Assembly: GCA_963836405.1 (NCBI GenBank)
Contig: CAWIJL010000003.1
Span: 372,001-436,000 of the forward strand
Source of the DNA: CAWIJJ01 sp963836405
Lineage (GTDB): Bacteria > Acidobacteriota > Terriglobia > Bryobacterales > Bryobacteraceae
Length of the DNA: 64,000 nt
Direction: 5' to 3'
Shown one piece after another: positions 26,827-36,156 of this stretch (position 1 is the stretch's first letter; the number at the start of each line of letters is the position of its first letter). The position numbers and the translations under genes were made by a program. Under the pieces are notes generated by a model that saw only the letters and a program-made list of their open reading frames with translations, was not told where the DNA came from and did no database searches.

Positions 26827-28881
26827 CTATTGAGTATCCTCGGGTACTCCGTCGGGCAGCGGAAACGCCTGGATCGCGTCTAATTCCCGGGCGAGTTGTG
26901 CGAGCGTGAAAGGTTTCTGAAGGAATTGCGAGAAGCCTGGGCCCGCCTCGTTTTGGAGGAGCCGGTCGGTATATCCGGACATGAAAATGGTCCTGATTTG
27001 GGGATTTACCCGCTGTAGCTGATTCGACAGTTCGCGGCCGTTCATGCCGGGCATCACCACATCGGTCAACAGCACAGGAATGGCACCCTTGAAGGAGCCT
27101 GCAATGGCCAGCGCCTCCAAACCGCCGTCTGCCGCCAGCGTCCGGTATCCGAGTTCCTCGAGCATCCGGCACGCCAGAACACGGACATCCTCCCGGTCGT
27201 CTACCACCAGCACGACGCTGCCTTCCCCGACGGCACGTTTTGCCGGCTCCAGAGGTGCCGCCGTTTCGATGCGCCTTTGGCTTCGTACCAGGTAGATACG
27301 GAAACACGCCCCTTCGCCCGGGGCGCTTTCCACCTCGATCCGGCCGCCGCTCTGGTTCACGATGCCAAAAACGATCGCCAGGCCGAGCCCTGTGTTCCGT
27401 GTGTCTTTCCGGGTGCTGAAGAACGGCTCGAACAGGTGGCGTCGCGTGCAATCGTCCATGCCATGGCCGGTATCGCGAACTTCGAGCAGCACGGTGCCTT
27501 CGTTCTCCAGGTTGCGTGTCGTGATGCTCAAGGCGCCGCCGTCCGGCATGGCTTCGCGCGCGTTGGCCGCCAGGTTCATGAGCACCTGGTGGATCTGGCC
27601 GCGGTCGGCCTCGATCGGGTAAAGGTCCGGGGCAAGCTGTGCTTGCACGCGGATATCGTCTCCCAGGATCCGATCCAGCACGGAGTGCGTTTCATGGATC
27701 AGCCGGTTGAGATCGAGCGGTCCCGTTTGAACCACGTGCTTGCGGCTGAACGCCAGCAACTGGCTCGTGAGTTCCGCGCACCGCTCGCCGGCGTCCCTCA
27801 CGGCCTCCAGGCGGTTCCGAAAGGGATTGGCAGCGTCCATATCGCTCAAGATCCAGTCGCTGTAGCCGTTGATAACGGTCAACAGATTGTTGAAATCGTG
27901 AGCGATCCCGCCCGCCAGCCGGCCCAGGCTCTCCATTTTTTGCGACTGGACCACCTGCTCCTCCAGGCGCTTCCGGTCCGTCACATCGAAGAACGACACG
28001 ATCACCCGCGACCAGTCCTCGCGAGCCGAATCCACGATCGAGACTACCATGTCCACCAGGCGTTCCTCGCCGTCCAGCCTGTGCACCTGAAATTCCGTCC
28101 GAAACGATTTTCCGTTCTCGAGCAGCGTGGCGAGTTCCTCGCGAAAGACCTCGAATGCCCGCTCGTCGAATATGCGGGAAAGGCCGCCCAGCAGTTCCTC
28201 CTTCGTCGCAGCGCCGTAGAATTCCCTGGCGGCGCGATTGACATCCAGGATGCGCACGCGGCGCACGCACTCCTCGACCGCCGAACGGTGCTTCGACAGG
28301 TGGTCGCGCAGGTCCGTGACGCCAGTGGCGGCAAGAGAGTTCAGATACTGCCTGATTTCAGAGAAATCCTCTTCCCACATGGGAAATGGCGAATTCTCGA
28401 ACAGGAGCCGATAGCGCTCCTGGTCAGCCCGCAACTTCTCCTGCGAGTGGCGGGCTGCCGTCTCGGCCAGCTTCCGGCGCGTGATCTCGAATTCCCGCCC
28501 TTGTACGCCTACCTGCCGGCCCGTATCGTCCAGAATCGGACTCCAGGAGGAGACTACCCATTTCACACGACCGTCTTTGGTGATCAGGCGGTACTCTTCA
28601 TCGTGGTAGTACGAGCCGTCGAACAGCTTCTCCCAGAATCCCAGCATGCGTTGCTGGTCCTCCGGATGGATCCAGCAGATGAAATTGGCCTTCTCGAGTT
28701 CATCCACCGAATATCCGGTGAGCGTTTCCACGGCCGGGTTGACGAACACCAGCCTGCGGTCCATATCGTACGCCATCACCATCTCGGCCAGGTTCTTGGC
28801 GACCAGGCGGAGAATGTCGGCCGACGGTCTGGAGGGGCTGTCCGGCAAGCCTTGATTATATTCCGGCTCGGCGGGGCGCAT
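26827..28881 (-). CDS. Hybrid sensor histidine kinase (PAS-PAS-HisKA-HATPase-REC)
   Basis: A 684-residue soluble kinase. PAS 1 is at about 22-135 (MDRRLVFVNPAVETLTGYS, with a PAC ending) and PAS 2 at about 155-305. The dimerisation helix has phospho-acceptor His328 in LAGGIAHDFNNLL, followed by an ATPase domain with the N box (NLAANAREAM), G1 (DTGHGMDD) and G2 (NTGLGLAI). A C-terminal receiver spans about 555-670, with phosphorylatable Asp607 in LLTDVVMPGMNG and the conserved Lys656. No membrane segment is present, so it senses a cytoplasmic signal. No response regulator with an output domain is adjacent, so its target is unknown. Confidence 0.92.
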   Translation of the reverse strand: MRPAEPEYNQGLPDSPSRPSADILRLVAKNLAEMVMAYDMDRRLVFVNPAVETLTGYSVDELEKANFICWIHPEDQQRMLGFWEKLFDGSYYHDEEYRLITKDGRVKWVVSSWSPILDDTGRQVGVQGREFEITRRKLAETAARHSQEKLRADQERYRLLFENSPFPMWEEDFSEIRQYLNSLAATGVTDLRDHLSKHRSAVEECVRRVRILDVNRAAREFYGAATKEELLGGLSRIFDERAFEVFREELATLLENGKSFRTEFQVHRLDGEERLVDMVVSIVDSAREDWSRVIVSFFDVTDRKRLEEQVVQSQKMESLGRLAGGIAHDFNNLLTVINGYSDWILSDMDAANPFRNRLEAVRDAGERCAELTSQLLAFSRKHVVQTGPLDLNRLIHETHSVLDRILGDDIRVQAQLAPDLYPIEADRGQIHQVLMNLAANAREAMPDGGALSITTRNLENEGTVLLEVRDTGHGMDDCTRRHLFEPFFSTRKDTRNTGLGLAIVFGIVNQSGGRIEVESAPGEGACFRIYLVRSQRRIETAAPLEPAKRAVGEGSVVLVVDDREDVRVLACRMLEELGYRTLAADGGLEALAIAGSFKGAIPVLLTDVVMPGMNGRELSNQLQRVNPQIRTIFMSGYTDRLLQNEAGPGFSQFLQKPFTLAQLARELDAIQAFPLPDGVPEDTQ

Positions 28882-28897
28882 GACGCAAAGACAGGAG

Positions 28898-29896
28898 TTA
28901 CAGCCCTCTCATCACTTCCGCCGCGATTTCGAAAGACCGCAGCCGGGCTTCCCAATCATACAGGTCCGACGTGAAGATCAGTTCGTCGGCAGCCGTGTCG
29001 ATCAGTAATCGCCTCAGCGACCGGCGGATGGAATCCGGGCCTCCGATGGACGCTGCGGCCAGTCTCGATTCGACCAGGAATCGCTCCGCTTCGGTCCATT
29101 GTGTGTCCATGTCATCGCAAGGCGGCGGTACGAAGATCGGTTCACGCCGGATCAGTTTGAGGTGCCGCAGCATGACGGAGGTGGCGAGCCGGCGCGCTTC
29201 CAGGTCGGTATCCGCCGCTACCAGCGGCACCCCGGCCATCACATACGGCCGCTCGAGATGTGGAGACGGCTGGAACCGGGAACGATAGGTTTCCACGGCC
29301 TGGTACAAGAGTGCCGGCGCGAAATGACTCGCGAACGCGAAGGGCAGTCCCAGCGCTGCCGCTAAATCCGCGCTGTACGTGCTCGAGCCGAGCAGCCAAA
29401 CGGGAACACGCGTGCCCTCACCCGGATACGCAACCAGCTTTTGGCCGGTGCCCGCGGGCGACAAATAGGCGAGCAGTTCGGCCACCTGCCTGGGAAAATC
29501 CTCCTCCGCGACGTTGTAGCGCAGCGCCCGCGAGGCGGTCTCATCCGAACCGGGCGCGCGGCCGACGCCGAGGTCGATGCGGCCCGGATACAACGTCTCC
29601 AGGGTGCCGAACTGCTCCGCGATCGCGAGGGCGGCGTGATTCGGCAGCATTACGCCGCCCGACCCCACGCGAATCGCGGAGGTGCCGCTCGCGACGTAGC
29701 CAATCAATACCGAGGTGGCGGCGCTGGCGATGCCCGGCATGTTGTGGTGTTCCGCCAGCCAGAAGCGGGTGAATCCCCAGCGCTCCGCGTGACGCGCGAG
29801 TTCCAAGGTATTGCGGAACGCCTCCGCGATGGTGCCGCCCGCGCGCACCGGGGCCAGGTCAAGAATCGAAAAACGCGGTGGGGCTGGGGAAGGCAC
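28898..29896 (-). CDS. LLM-class flavin-dependent oxidoreductase (luciferase-like)
   Basis: A 332-residue TIM-barrel monooxygenase of the bacterial luciferase superfamily, YhbW-like subgroup. Recognisable parts are the opening FSILDLAPVRAGGTIAEAF, the FWLAEHHNMPG segment, RVGSGGVMLPNHAALAIAEQF and LGVGRAPGSD. It presumably uses FMNH2 supplied by a separate reductase. The start codon is GTG at 29896. Its substrate is unknown. It lies 16 bases upstream of the histidine kinase on the same strand and may be co-transcribed with it. Confidence 0.88.
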   Translation of the reverse strand: MPSPAPPRFSILDLAPVRAGGTIAEAFRNTLELARHAERWGFTRFWLAEHHNMPGIASAATSVLIGYVASGTSAIRVGSGGVMLPNHAALAIAEQFGTLETLYPGRIDLGVGRAPGSDETASRALRYNVAEEDFPRQVAELLAYLSPAGTGQKLVAYPGEGTRVPVWLLGSSTYSADLAAALGLPFAFASHFAPALLYQAVETYRSRFQPSPHLERPYVMAGVPLVAADTDLEARRLATSVMLRHLKLIRREPIFVPPPCDDMDTQWTEAERFLVESRLAAASIGGPDSIRRSLRRLLIDTAADELIFTSDLYDWEARLRSFEIAAEVMRGL

Positions 29897-29923
29897 TCTA
29901 ATTAGATGCGCGAGAGGTCGGTA

Positions 29924-31957
29924 TTACTTCAACAGGGTTAGCGACCGTGTGCAGAAAGCATCGTTGGGCTTGATCCCGGAGAATACCAGGGTCAGTTTAA
30001 GGCCGTCGTTCGAGATCCATTTGGCCGGAATCCGATATCCGTGCGTCCCGGCCACATCCCACTGGCGGTGGAGAATGGTCGTCCATGGGCCCCACGGCTC
30101 GGGCGCATCGAACAGCCCCCAGCCGCCGGAGTGGTCGTAACCGAGGGCCATCAGATAGCGGTGCAATCCGGGATCGTAAACCACGTCCACGCGCTGGCAA
30201 TTCGCCGGATAGGAAAAGACGTGGCCCGAGCGGGACTGGTCGGCCGTCCACACCGGATTCCCGCCGGCATCCATGCGCTCGAAGAATTGCCAGGCCCCGC
30301 GATCCCGAATCCGACGCCGATCCACCCGGGCCAGTATCACGCCGTTATCGCTCTCATACGCGGAAGGCCCATCCTGGGAGTACGTGTAAACAAATCCGTC
30401 GCGGGCTCCCGCGTAATTGCGGCCGAAGTTCAGAAACACCGGAGATCCAAACCCGGTCTCGAATTTGAAGCCCCATTGCCATTTCCTGCCGCCGTCCGCC
30501 GACCACGCCAACTGGGCATTCCCCATATTCCGCACCCAGAGGTACAGGACGCCGTCCATCATCAGGATGCCGCTGGCCTTGGGCCCCTGGGCGCCGTCGC
30601 CCGTGCGCTCGCCGTCCGAACGAATGTTCGACGCCCGAAACTCCGCCGGACCTCCAGCGATGCGCGCGAAGCCCATACTCAGCTTTCGTTCGACGCGCGG
30701 CTCGAAGCCAAAACCATCGCCGAACGATGTGTATTGCGCATCGTCAGCGCCCCAGGTCAGCGGCCAGTTGTCGCTATCGATGGCCGCGCGCCCGATCTCC
30801 GGCGCGAACACGGCGCCGCGAATTGCCGGGCTTGGCGGGTACGGCGCCTCAACCGCGATCGATTCCATCACCGGCTTGACCATTAATTCGTAGACCGGTC
30901 CCCAGAAGCCGGGCTTGCCATCGCCGAGCGCATCGCCGTTGCGCACGGCCACCAAGTCCAGGCTGGGAATCACGATGATTACCTGGTGCTGCGCGCCGGC
31001 GCCAGCAAACGCATCGCGCGGCGCCGCCGGCCAAATGCCGTCGGAGTTCGTGTACCACGCGAGCCCGGAGGCTGGCGCCGGATCGGTCGCGCTTCTGGGC
31101 GGCCGCGGCAGTCCCTGGTCCGTCAGGACTCGCTTCACTGTTTCGCGGCGGATCAACTCGCGGCCGTTCCACTTACCTTGCAACATCATCAACTGCCCGA
31201 TGCGCGCCGCCGCGCGAGCCGTGAAAGTGGCTCCGCCCCAGTTGGCGTAGAGATTCAGACCGCCCACTTCATAGGCCTTTCCGTATCCGATCGACCAGTA
31301 GCTTTCCGGGATGCCCAGCGGGTCGAGCACGCGGTCTTTGAGCAGCGCGCGGATGTTCCCGCCTCCGAGGCTGGCGGTGATGGCATACGAGAGTGCCGCC
31401 ATGCCCGGGTTGCTATATGCATAGCGTGAGCCCGGTTCAAACACGACGGGTGCCTGCCTGACGGCGATAGAAAAGGGATCGGGTGTTCGTTTCCAGAAAT
31501 CGCCCTTCCAGCCCGGCAGTCGATCGTGGGGAATCGCGTCCTGCTCGGCATCCTCGATGCCCGAGGTGTGGGTCGCGAGTTGCCGGATCGTGATTTTCGA
31601 CTTGAGCGGATCTGCGCTCCAGCCGGGAATGTATTTTGAGGCCAAATCGTCCGGCGAGATCTTCCCGTCGCTCATCGCTACCGCGAGTGACATGCCACCG
31701 ACCAGCGCCTTGGCCATCGACGCGGTTCCGTGCGGCCGGTCGGCGGTCCACCCCGTCGCGTACCACTCGAGTGCGATGCGGCCATGCCGGATCAGGACGA
31801 GGCCGGTGGTCCGGTGCGCAGCCAGGCCGCTTCTCCAGCTTTCGAGCTTCGCCGCGTCCAGCCCTGCCTCCGCGGGTGAAACGGCGGGCCACTCCATGGA
31901 TTGAGCCAGGGCGATCCCGCCGAAAACCGCGGCCGCCGCGATAATCCGGAACTTCAT
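29924..31957 (-). CDS. Secreted serine hydrolase (beta-lactamase class C-like) fused to a C-terminal beta-rich domain
   Basis: A 677-residue two-part protein. Signal peptide: MKFRIIAAAAVFGGIALAQS; ATG 31957 is chosen because it gives this leader (the frame opens at 32053 inside the tRNA region). Residues 25-395 form a class C beta-lactamase/esterase domain with the SxxK motif Ser80-Met-Ala-Lys83 and a Tyr-Ser-Asn motif (YAYSNPGM). Residues about 400-677 (ASGILMMDGVLYLWVRN, LAWSADGGRKWQWG) resemble the DUF4185/sialidase-like propeller fold. Fusions of this kind are uncommon. It could be a carbohydrate esterase with a glycan-reading domain. Stand-alone gene. Confidence 0.8.
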   Translation of the reverse strand: MKFRIIAAAAVFGGIALAQSMEWPAVSPAEAGLDAAKLESWRSGLAAHRTTGLVLIRHGRIALEWYATGWTADRPHGTASMAKALVGGMSLAVAMSDGKISPDDLASKYIPGWSADPLKSKITIRQLATHTSGIEDAEQDAIPHDRLPGWKGDFWKRTPDPFSIAVRQAPVVFEPGSRYAYSNPGMAALSYAITASLGGGNIRALLKDRVLDPLGIPESYWSIGYGKAYEVGGLNLYANWGGATFTARAAARIGQLMMLQGKWNGRELIRRETVKRVLTDQGLPRPPRSATDPAPASGLAWYTNSDGIWPAAPRDAFAGAGAQHQVIIVIPSLDLVAVRNGDALGDGKPGFWGPVYELMVKPVMESIAVEAPYPPSPAIRGAVFAPEIGRAAIDSDNWPLTWGADDAQYTSFGDGFGFEPRVERKLSMGFARIAGGPAEFRASNIRSDGERTGDGAQGPKASGILMMDGVLYLWVRNMGNAQLAWSADGGRKWQWGFKFETGFGSPVFLNFGRNYAGARDGFVYTYSQDGPSAYESDNGVILARVDRRRIRDRGAWQFFERMDAGGNPVWTADQSRSGHVFSYPANCQRVDVVYDPGLHRYLMALGYDHSGGWGLFDAPEPWGPWTTILHRQWDVAGTHGYRIPAKWISNDGLKLTLVFSGIKPNDAFCTRSLTLLK

Positions 31958-32023
31958 ACCGCCATTCTCCGATTTCCCGGTTCGAGGATCAAATGTCTGA
32001 GATGCGATTCGATTGAAATGAAT

Positions 32024-32112
32024 TGGTGCTGGAGGAGGGGGTCGAACCCTCATGACCAGTGAAGGCCGCGGGATTTTGAGTCCCGTGCGTCTGCCAGTTC
32101 CGCCACTCCAGC
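32024..32112 (-). tRNA. tRNA-Leu (anticodon CAA)
   Basis: The minus strand folds as a class II tRNA of 89 nt with encoded CCA (32024-32026). The acceptor stem is GCTGGAG/CTCCAGC with discriminator A. The anticodon stem CGGGA/TCCCG holds the loop CTCAAAA, giving anticodon CAA for codon UUG. The T arm reads GGGTTCGACCC. A long variable arm follows the anticodon stem, as expected for leucine. Confidence 0.96.
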
Positions 32113-32218
32113 TTGGACTTGCGGCGAAATCTCAGTATACCTGGGAACCCGCCGGCTCCGCATTGCGAACCACACGACGTTAGAAAACGCCAGGCGCCGG
32201 TATTCTCGCGTATCGGTA

Positions 32219-33205
32219 CTACCGGCGGCCTTCCTCGATCAGGCGCTCCACTTGTGCAACCTGCTGGGGCGTTGCCCGCAACGCTACCGCATTGCGTGAG
32301 CGGCAAGTCGTCACGCGTTGAACACCGGCGGCGCCGCGGATGTGGTTGACGATCTGCTGGAGCTCCTGCGGAGTCGCGACGTTCAGCGTAAATATGCGCA
32401 TCTCCGTGGCAGCATCGCGGGTACTCGATGGCTGGAATTGAAAAGCGGCCGGGTTTTTTGGCTGGGGAGCATTCAACTAGCCGATGAGCCACTCGGCTGC
32501 GGATACCTGGTTGGGATGGCCGCGGAAAACAATGGCCTTCGGTCCGTTCATGGGAACTACCCGCTGCAATTCGGCAATGGATCGGATAGTGTTCACCAAA
32601 TCCTGCATTTCCTGCGGCGTCGATTGCGGATTCAGATAAACGACACGCGCAGCCGGTGCCGGATCTGCGGGACGGCCGTACTCCCGCTCGGCGGGCAATC
32701 CACCAGCGGCGGGCTTGTCGGCCGCCTCGATCAGCCATGCAGCAAACGCCACCTCGGCGTTCGATGCCCGCAAGGCAATGACCTTCGATCCCGTGCAGGT
32801 CGCCACGTAGCGAATCTCCGCAATCGCACGAACCGTGTTCACGATCTCCATCACACCTTGTAGTGTCGGGCTGTTGACCAGGTAAAAGACCCGGACCACC
32901 GAATCCGCCTCCCCGGCAACGGTGTACTCGTTGGAAGAGCGATCCTGGCCCGGCGGTTCCAATTTGTGCAACAGCCATTCGGCCAAGGCAACCTGGCTGC
33001 CGGTTCCGCTTACCCGCAGGGTTTCCGCGGCGCTATCGGCGCCTGCCTGTGATACCCCTGAGATCGAACGGATCGCGTTCACGGCTTGGTTCATGTCCTG
33101 CGGGGATCCGGTGCTGGACAAGCGGAGAACGCGGGTAACAGCCGGTTCCGCCGGAGACTGTGCGAGCGAGATGGAAGCGAGTAAGAGCAGAACGTAAAGG
33201 CGCAT
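32219..33205 (-). CDS. Secreted four-repeat protein with an in-frame amber codon between repeats 3 and 4
   Basis: Signal peptide MRLYVLLLLASISLAQ; ATG 33205 has a CAGGAGAAG ribosome-binding site. Three homologous repeats of about 65-70 residues follow, each with the pattern V-x-RV-(hydrophobic)-L, TPQEMQDLVNTIRSI, a Val-rich strand and AAEWLI. The frame then meets TAG at 32477-32479 and, without any shift, continues with a complete fourth repeat (EMRIFTLNVATPQELQQIVN to VERLIEEGRR) and stops at 32219. CAG at that codon would give the natural WLIGQLNAPQ linker. So this looks like one 328-codon gene with a single C-to-T nonsense change (or read-through). The repeats resemble the small alpha/beta ring-building folds of secretin N domains. 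Function unknown. As it stands, a 242-residue product ends at 32477. Confidence 0.68.
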
Positions 33206-33331
33206 GATCGGCTTCTCCTGACAAACCAGACGCGCCGGCGCAGTGGGACGTGGGGGGATAATCTCGGCCATAAGCACCTTCAGGAGTACCCGCCACCCAT
33301 TTTCGGAGTATACCTGTTACCCTGCGGTTTC

Positions 33332-34852
33332 ATGGCGCTGTTCAAAACCCGCAGCGCCGCCGTTTACGGCATCGATGCCAACCTGATCGATGTCGAAGTC
33401 GACATGTATTCGTCCGGCTCGGCGCGCGACTTCGTTATGGTCGGCATGCCCGATCTCGCCGTGCGCGAAAGCCGCGAGCGCATCAAATCCGCCCTGCTCA
33501 ACTCGGGCTTCGGCTATCCCAACAAAGCCGTCACCATCAACCTGGCGCCGGCCAATGTGCGCAAGGAAGGTGCCGGCTTTGACCTCCCCATGGCTCTCGG
33601 CATTCTGGGCGCAATGGGCTTGATCCGCGGGCTCGACCGCCACCTCCTGGCAGGAGAGCTTTCGCTCGATGGCGCCATCCGGCCCGTGCGCGGCGCTCTC
33701 TCGATCGCCGTGTGTGCCCGCGACAAAGGCATTCCCTTCCTGATTCTGCCGGCGGAAAATGCAGCCGAAGCCGCAGTCGTCGAGGGCGTGACGGTCTACG
33801 GCATGCGGCACCTGGCCGAGGTGGTTGCCCTGCTGAACCGTCCCGAAGAGTTCACGCCGGTGTCGCCCAACGGCCACCGCAACGGTGCCGGGGCCCCGCA
33901 GGCGCCGGATTTCCGCGATGTCCGTGGACAGACCACCGCCAAGCGGGCGCTCGAGGTCGCGGCCGCCGGGTCGCACAACGTGCTCATGATCGGACCGCCG
34001 GGTTCCGGCAAAACGATGCTCGCCAAGCGCCTGGCCGGCGTATTGCCGCCGCTCACTTTCGAGGAAGCCATCGAAACCACTAAGGTCCACAGCGTCGCCG
34101 GCATGTTGGGCAGCGGCTCGGGACTGCTGCACGACCGCCCTTTCCGGTCCCCGCATCACACCATCTCCGACGCCGGAATGATCGGCGGGGGCTCCGGCAT
34201 GCCGCGGCCCGGCGAGGTCAGTCTCGCCCATCATGGCGTTCTCTTCCTGGACGAATTCCCGGAATTTCCGCGCGACGTGCTCGAGATCCTCCGCCAGCCG
34301 CTCGAAGACGGCGCTGTCACCATCGCCCGCGCCAACATGACCCTCCGCTTTCCCTCGACTTTCATGCTGGTTGCGGCGATGAATCCCTGTAAGTGCGGCT
34401 TCTTCGGCGACTCCACCCGCGAATGCCGCTGCACGCCCGGACAGATCCAGCAGTATCTCGGCAAGATTTCGGGGCCTCTGCTCGATCGCATCGACATTCA
34501 CGTGGAAGTGCCGGCGGTCCCCTACCAGGAGCTTCGCGGACCTTCGGCAAGCGAGCCCTCCGACGCCATTCGCGCTCGCGTCGAACGTACCCGCCAGGTC
34601 CAGCGTGCGCGCGGCTACTATAACTCCTGCATGCCCAGCCGCATGATCCGCAAGGAGTGCGCGCTCGACGATTCCGGGGAACGCACGCTGGAAATGGCGG
34701 TGCGCCGCATGGGACTCTCGGCGCGCGCCCACGACCGCATTCTGAAGGTCGCGCGAACCATCGCCGACCTGGGCGGCTCGCCCGCCGTCTCCGCCAAGCA
34801 CGTGGCCGAGGCGGTGCAGTATCGCAGCCTGGACCGCAACTACTGGACGTGA
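33332..34852 (+). CDS. comM: YifB/ComM-family AAA+ ATPase (Mg-chelatase-like)
   Basis: A 506-residue protein of standard family length. The N-terminal domain (about 10-165) is the ChlI-like LonC-fold (VYGIDANLIDVEVDM, VMVGMPDLAVRESRERI). The AAA+ module has Walker A GPPGSGKTML with Lys227, Walker B VLFLDEFPEF, and a Cys-rich insert (NPCKCGFFGDSTRECRC) typical of YifB. The C-terminal lid (LSARAHDRILKVARTIADL) completes it. ComM proteins are bidirectional helicases that help integrate DNA during natural transformation. Stand-alone housekeeping-type gene. Confidence 0.93.
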   Translation: MALFKTRSAAVYGIDANLIDVEVDMYSSGSARDFVMVGMPDLAVRESRERIKSALLNSGFGYPNKAVTINLAPANVRKEGAGFDLPMALGILGAMGLIRGLDRHLLAGELSLDGAIRPVRGALSIAVCARDKGIPFLILPAENAAEAAVVEGVTVYGMRHLAEVVALLNRPEEFTPVSPNGHRNGAGAPQAPDFRDVRGQTTAKRALEVAAAGSHNVLMIGPPGSGKTMLAKRLAGVLPPLTFEEAIETTKVHSVAGMLGSGSGLLHDRPFRSPHHTISDAGMIGGGSGMPRPGEVSLAHHGVLFLDEFPEFPRDVLEILRQPLEDGAVTIARANMTLRFPSTFMLVAAMNPCKCGFFGDSTRECRCTPGQIQQYLGKISGPLLDRIDIHVEVPAVPYQELRGPSASEPSDAIRARVERTRQVQRARGYYNSCMPSRMIRKECALDDSGERTLEMAVRRMGLSARAHDRILKVARTIADLGGSPAVSAKHVAEAVQYRSLDRNYWT

Positions 34853-34892
34853 AGGGCATGCGCCGGCCGGCAGTGATACGATCGATGACGCC

Positions 34893-35666
34893 GTGACCGA
34901 GAGGGACCTTCGCCAACTCGACGATCAAGGATGGGTCGCGATCCCGCAACTGATGTACGCTGCCTTCCTCGAGGCAATTCGGAACCGGGTGGAGGAACTG
35001 TGGGAAATCGAGGGTGAGAATGCCGGCTCGGAGTTCCGGAAAGAGCCGGGCGCCCGCCGACTCGCGAATCTCGTGGACAAAGGCGAAGTCTTCGAACGGG
35101 TCGTCTGCAACGCCGCCGTTCTCGAAGCCATTCGCCATGTGATGGGGGAGGACTGGAAGCTGAGCAGCCTGAATGCAAGGTCCACCGACCCCTGGTGGCC
35201 GGAGTGCCAGCCCTTGCACTGCGACCTCGGAGCGCTCCCCGACGACCGGGGATTTTGGATCTGCAACACCCTGTGGCTGCTGGACGACTTCACGGCGGAG
35301 AACGGCGCGACCCGCATCGTTCCCGGTACCCAGCGGTCGGGCCGGATTCCGCAAAAGGAATTGGCGGACCCCAGCGGTCCGCATCCTGAAGAGATCCTGG
35401 TACTGGGAAAGGCCGGCGACGTCGTAGTGATGAACACGCACGCCTGGCACGGGGGCACGGCCAACCGGACCGGCCAACCGCGGCGAGCGCTTCATGCCTT
35501 CTACACCCGCGGCGACAAACCCCAGCAGCAGTATCAGAAGATGCTCTTGCGGCCCGAGACGCAGCGCCGCCTCTCCCCCGAATTGCGCCGCATCCTTGCC
35601 CTGGACGATCCCCGCAATGACGACGCCAGTTCGAGAACGACGAACATGAGCGGTTTCCTCCGGTAA
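34893..35666 (+). CDS. Phytanoyl-CoA dioxygenase (PhyH)-family protein
   Basis: A 257-residue Fe(II)/2-oxoglutarate oxygenase. The metal triad is His109 and Asp111 in QPLHCDLGAL plus His186 in NTHAWHGGTA; Arg198 or a neighbour in the following RRALHAFY would hold 2-oxoglutarate. The GAT-RIVPGTQRSG segment is typical of the family. The start codon is GTG at 34893, 40 bases after the comM stop, so it may be in the same transcript. Substrate unknown; the family hydroxylates many small metabolites. Confidence 0.85.
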   Translation: MTERDLRQLDDQGWVAIPQLMYAAFLEAIRNRVEELWEIEGENAGSEFRKEPGARRLANLVDKGEVFERVVCNAAVLEAIRHVMGEDWKLSSLNARSTDPWWPECQPLHCDLGALPDDRGFWICNTLWLLDDFTAENGATRIVPGTQRSGRIPQKELADPSGPHPEEILVLGKAGDVVVMNTHAWHGGTANRTGQPRRALHAFYTRGDKPQQQYQKMLLRPETQRRLSPELRRILALDDPRNDDASSRTTNMSGFLR

Positions 35667-36156
35667 CCCACCCCTTCACAACGAGCCGGCAGAGTCTGGT
35701 GCGATTTCCGGAAGCGCCCGGGCGGCAGCCCGAATTCGCGGCGGAACGATGACATAGCGCAGGAGACCGGAGGTATGCCCCTGTTCATTTCATCCAGGAG
35801 TTGGCGATGCATGCGCGATCCGGAGTGAGGCGGGAGAATCACAGACCGATCTCCAGGCACAACAATGACGGGCGCCGGGACGGCAGCAGAATACTCTACT
35901 TCTGCCAGGACGCATACCAAGCGTGTATTCGCGCGCCAGGTGCAGACCGCCGACCAGATCGCCAATCCTCTCGGCGATGTCGAGATCTTCGGCTTGCACC
36001 GGCAACCTGACCTTCGTGCTGCTGGAAACGCCGCCAGGATCCGCGAAATTGCCGCCAGGTATGGAGCCAACAACCGTGGAGAAGTCCGAAGCGCCAGTCC
36101 GGCGAGGCGATGTAACCTGTAGGGCAGGTCCTCAGAGCCGCGTGCCGTCTCCGGCC
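35667..36156. other. Intergenic stretch, possibly holding a decayed minus-strand gene
   Basis: This 490-base gap holds no convincing intact gene. On the minus strand near 35700-35760 one frame reads SSFRREFGLPPGRFRKS, which looks like the end of an AraC-family DNA-binding domain, but the rest of such a domain is not visible in any frame. Plus-strand frames lead into the TIR gene without a recognisable protein. I see no terminator or RNA gene. Confidence 0.3.

Noticed and set aside
31989..32978. A 329-codon minus-strand frame through the tRNA and the repeat-protein region.
   Set aside because: Its end (WRNWQTHGTQNPAAF) is the usual false translation of a tRNA-Leu gene, and the rest lies in the wrong frame of the secreted repeat protein.
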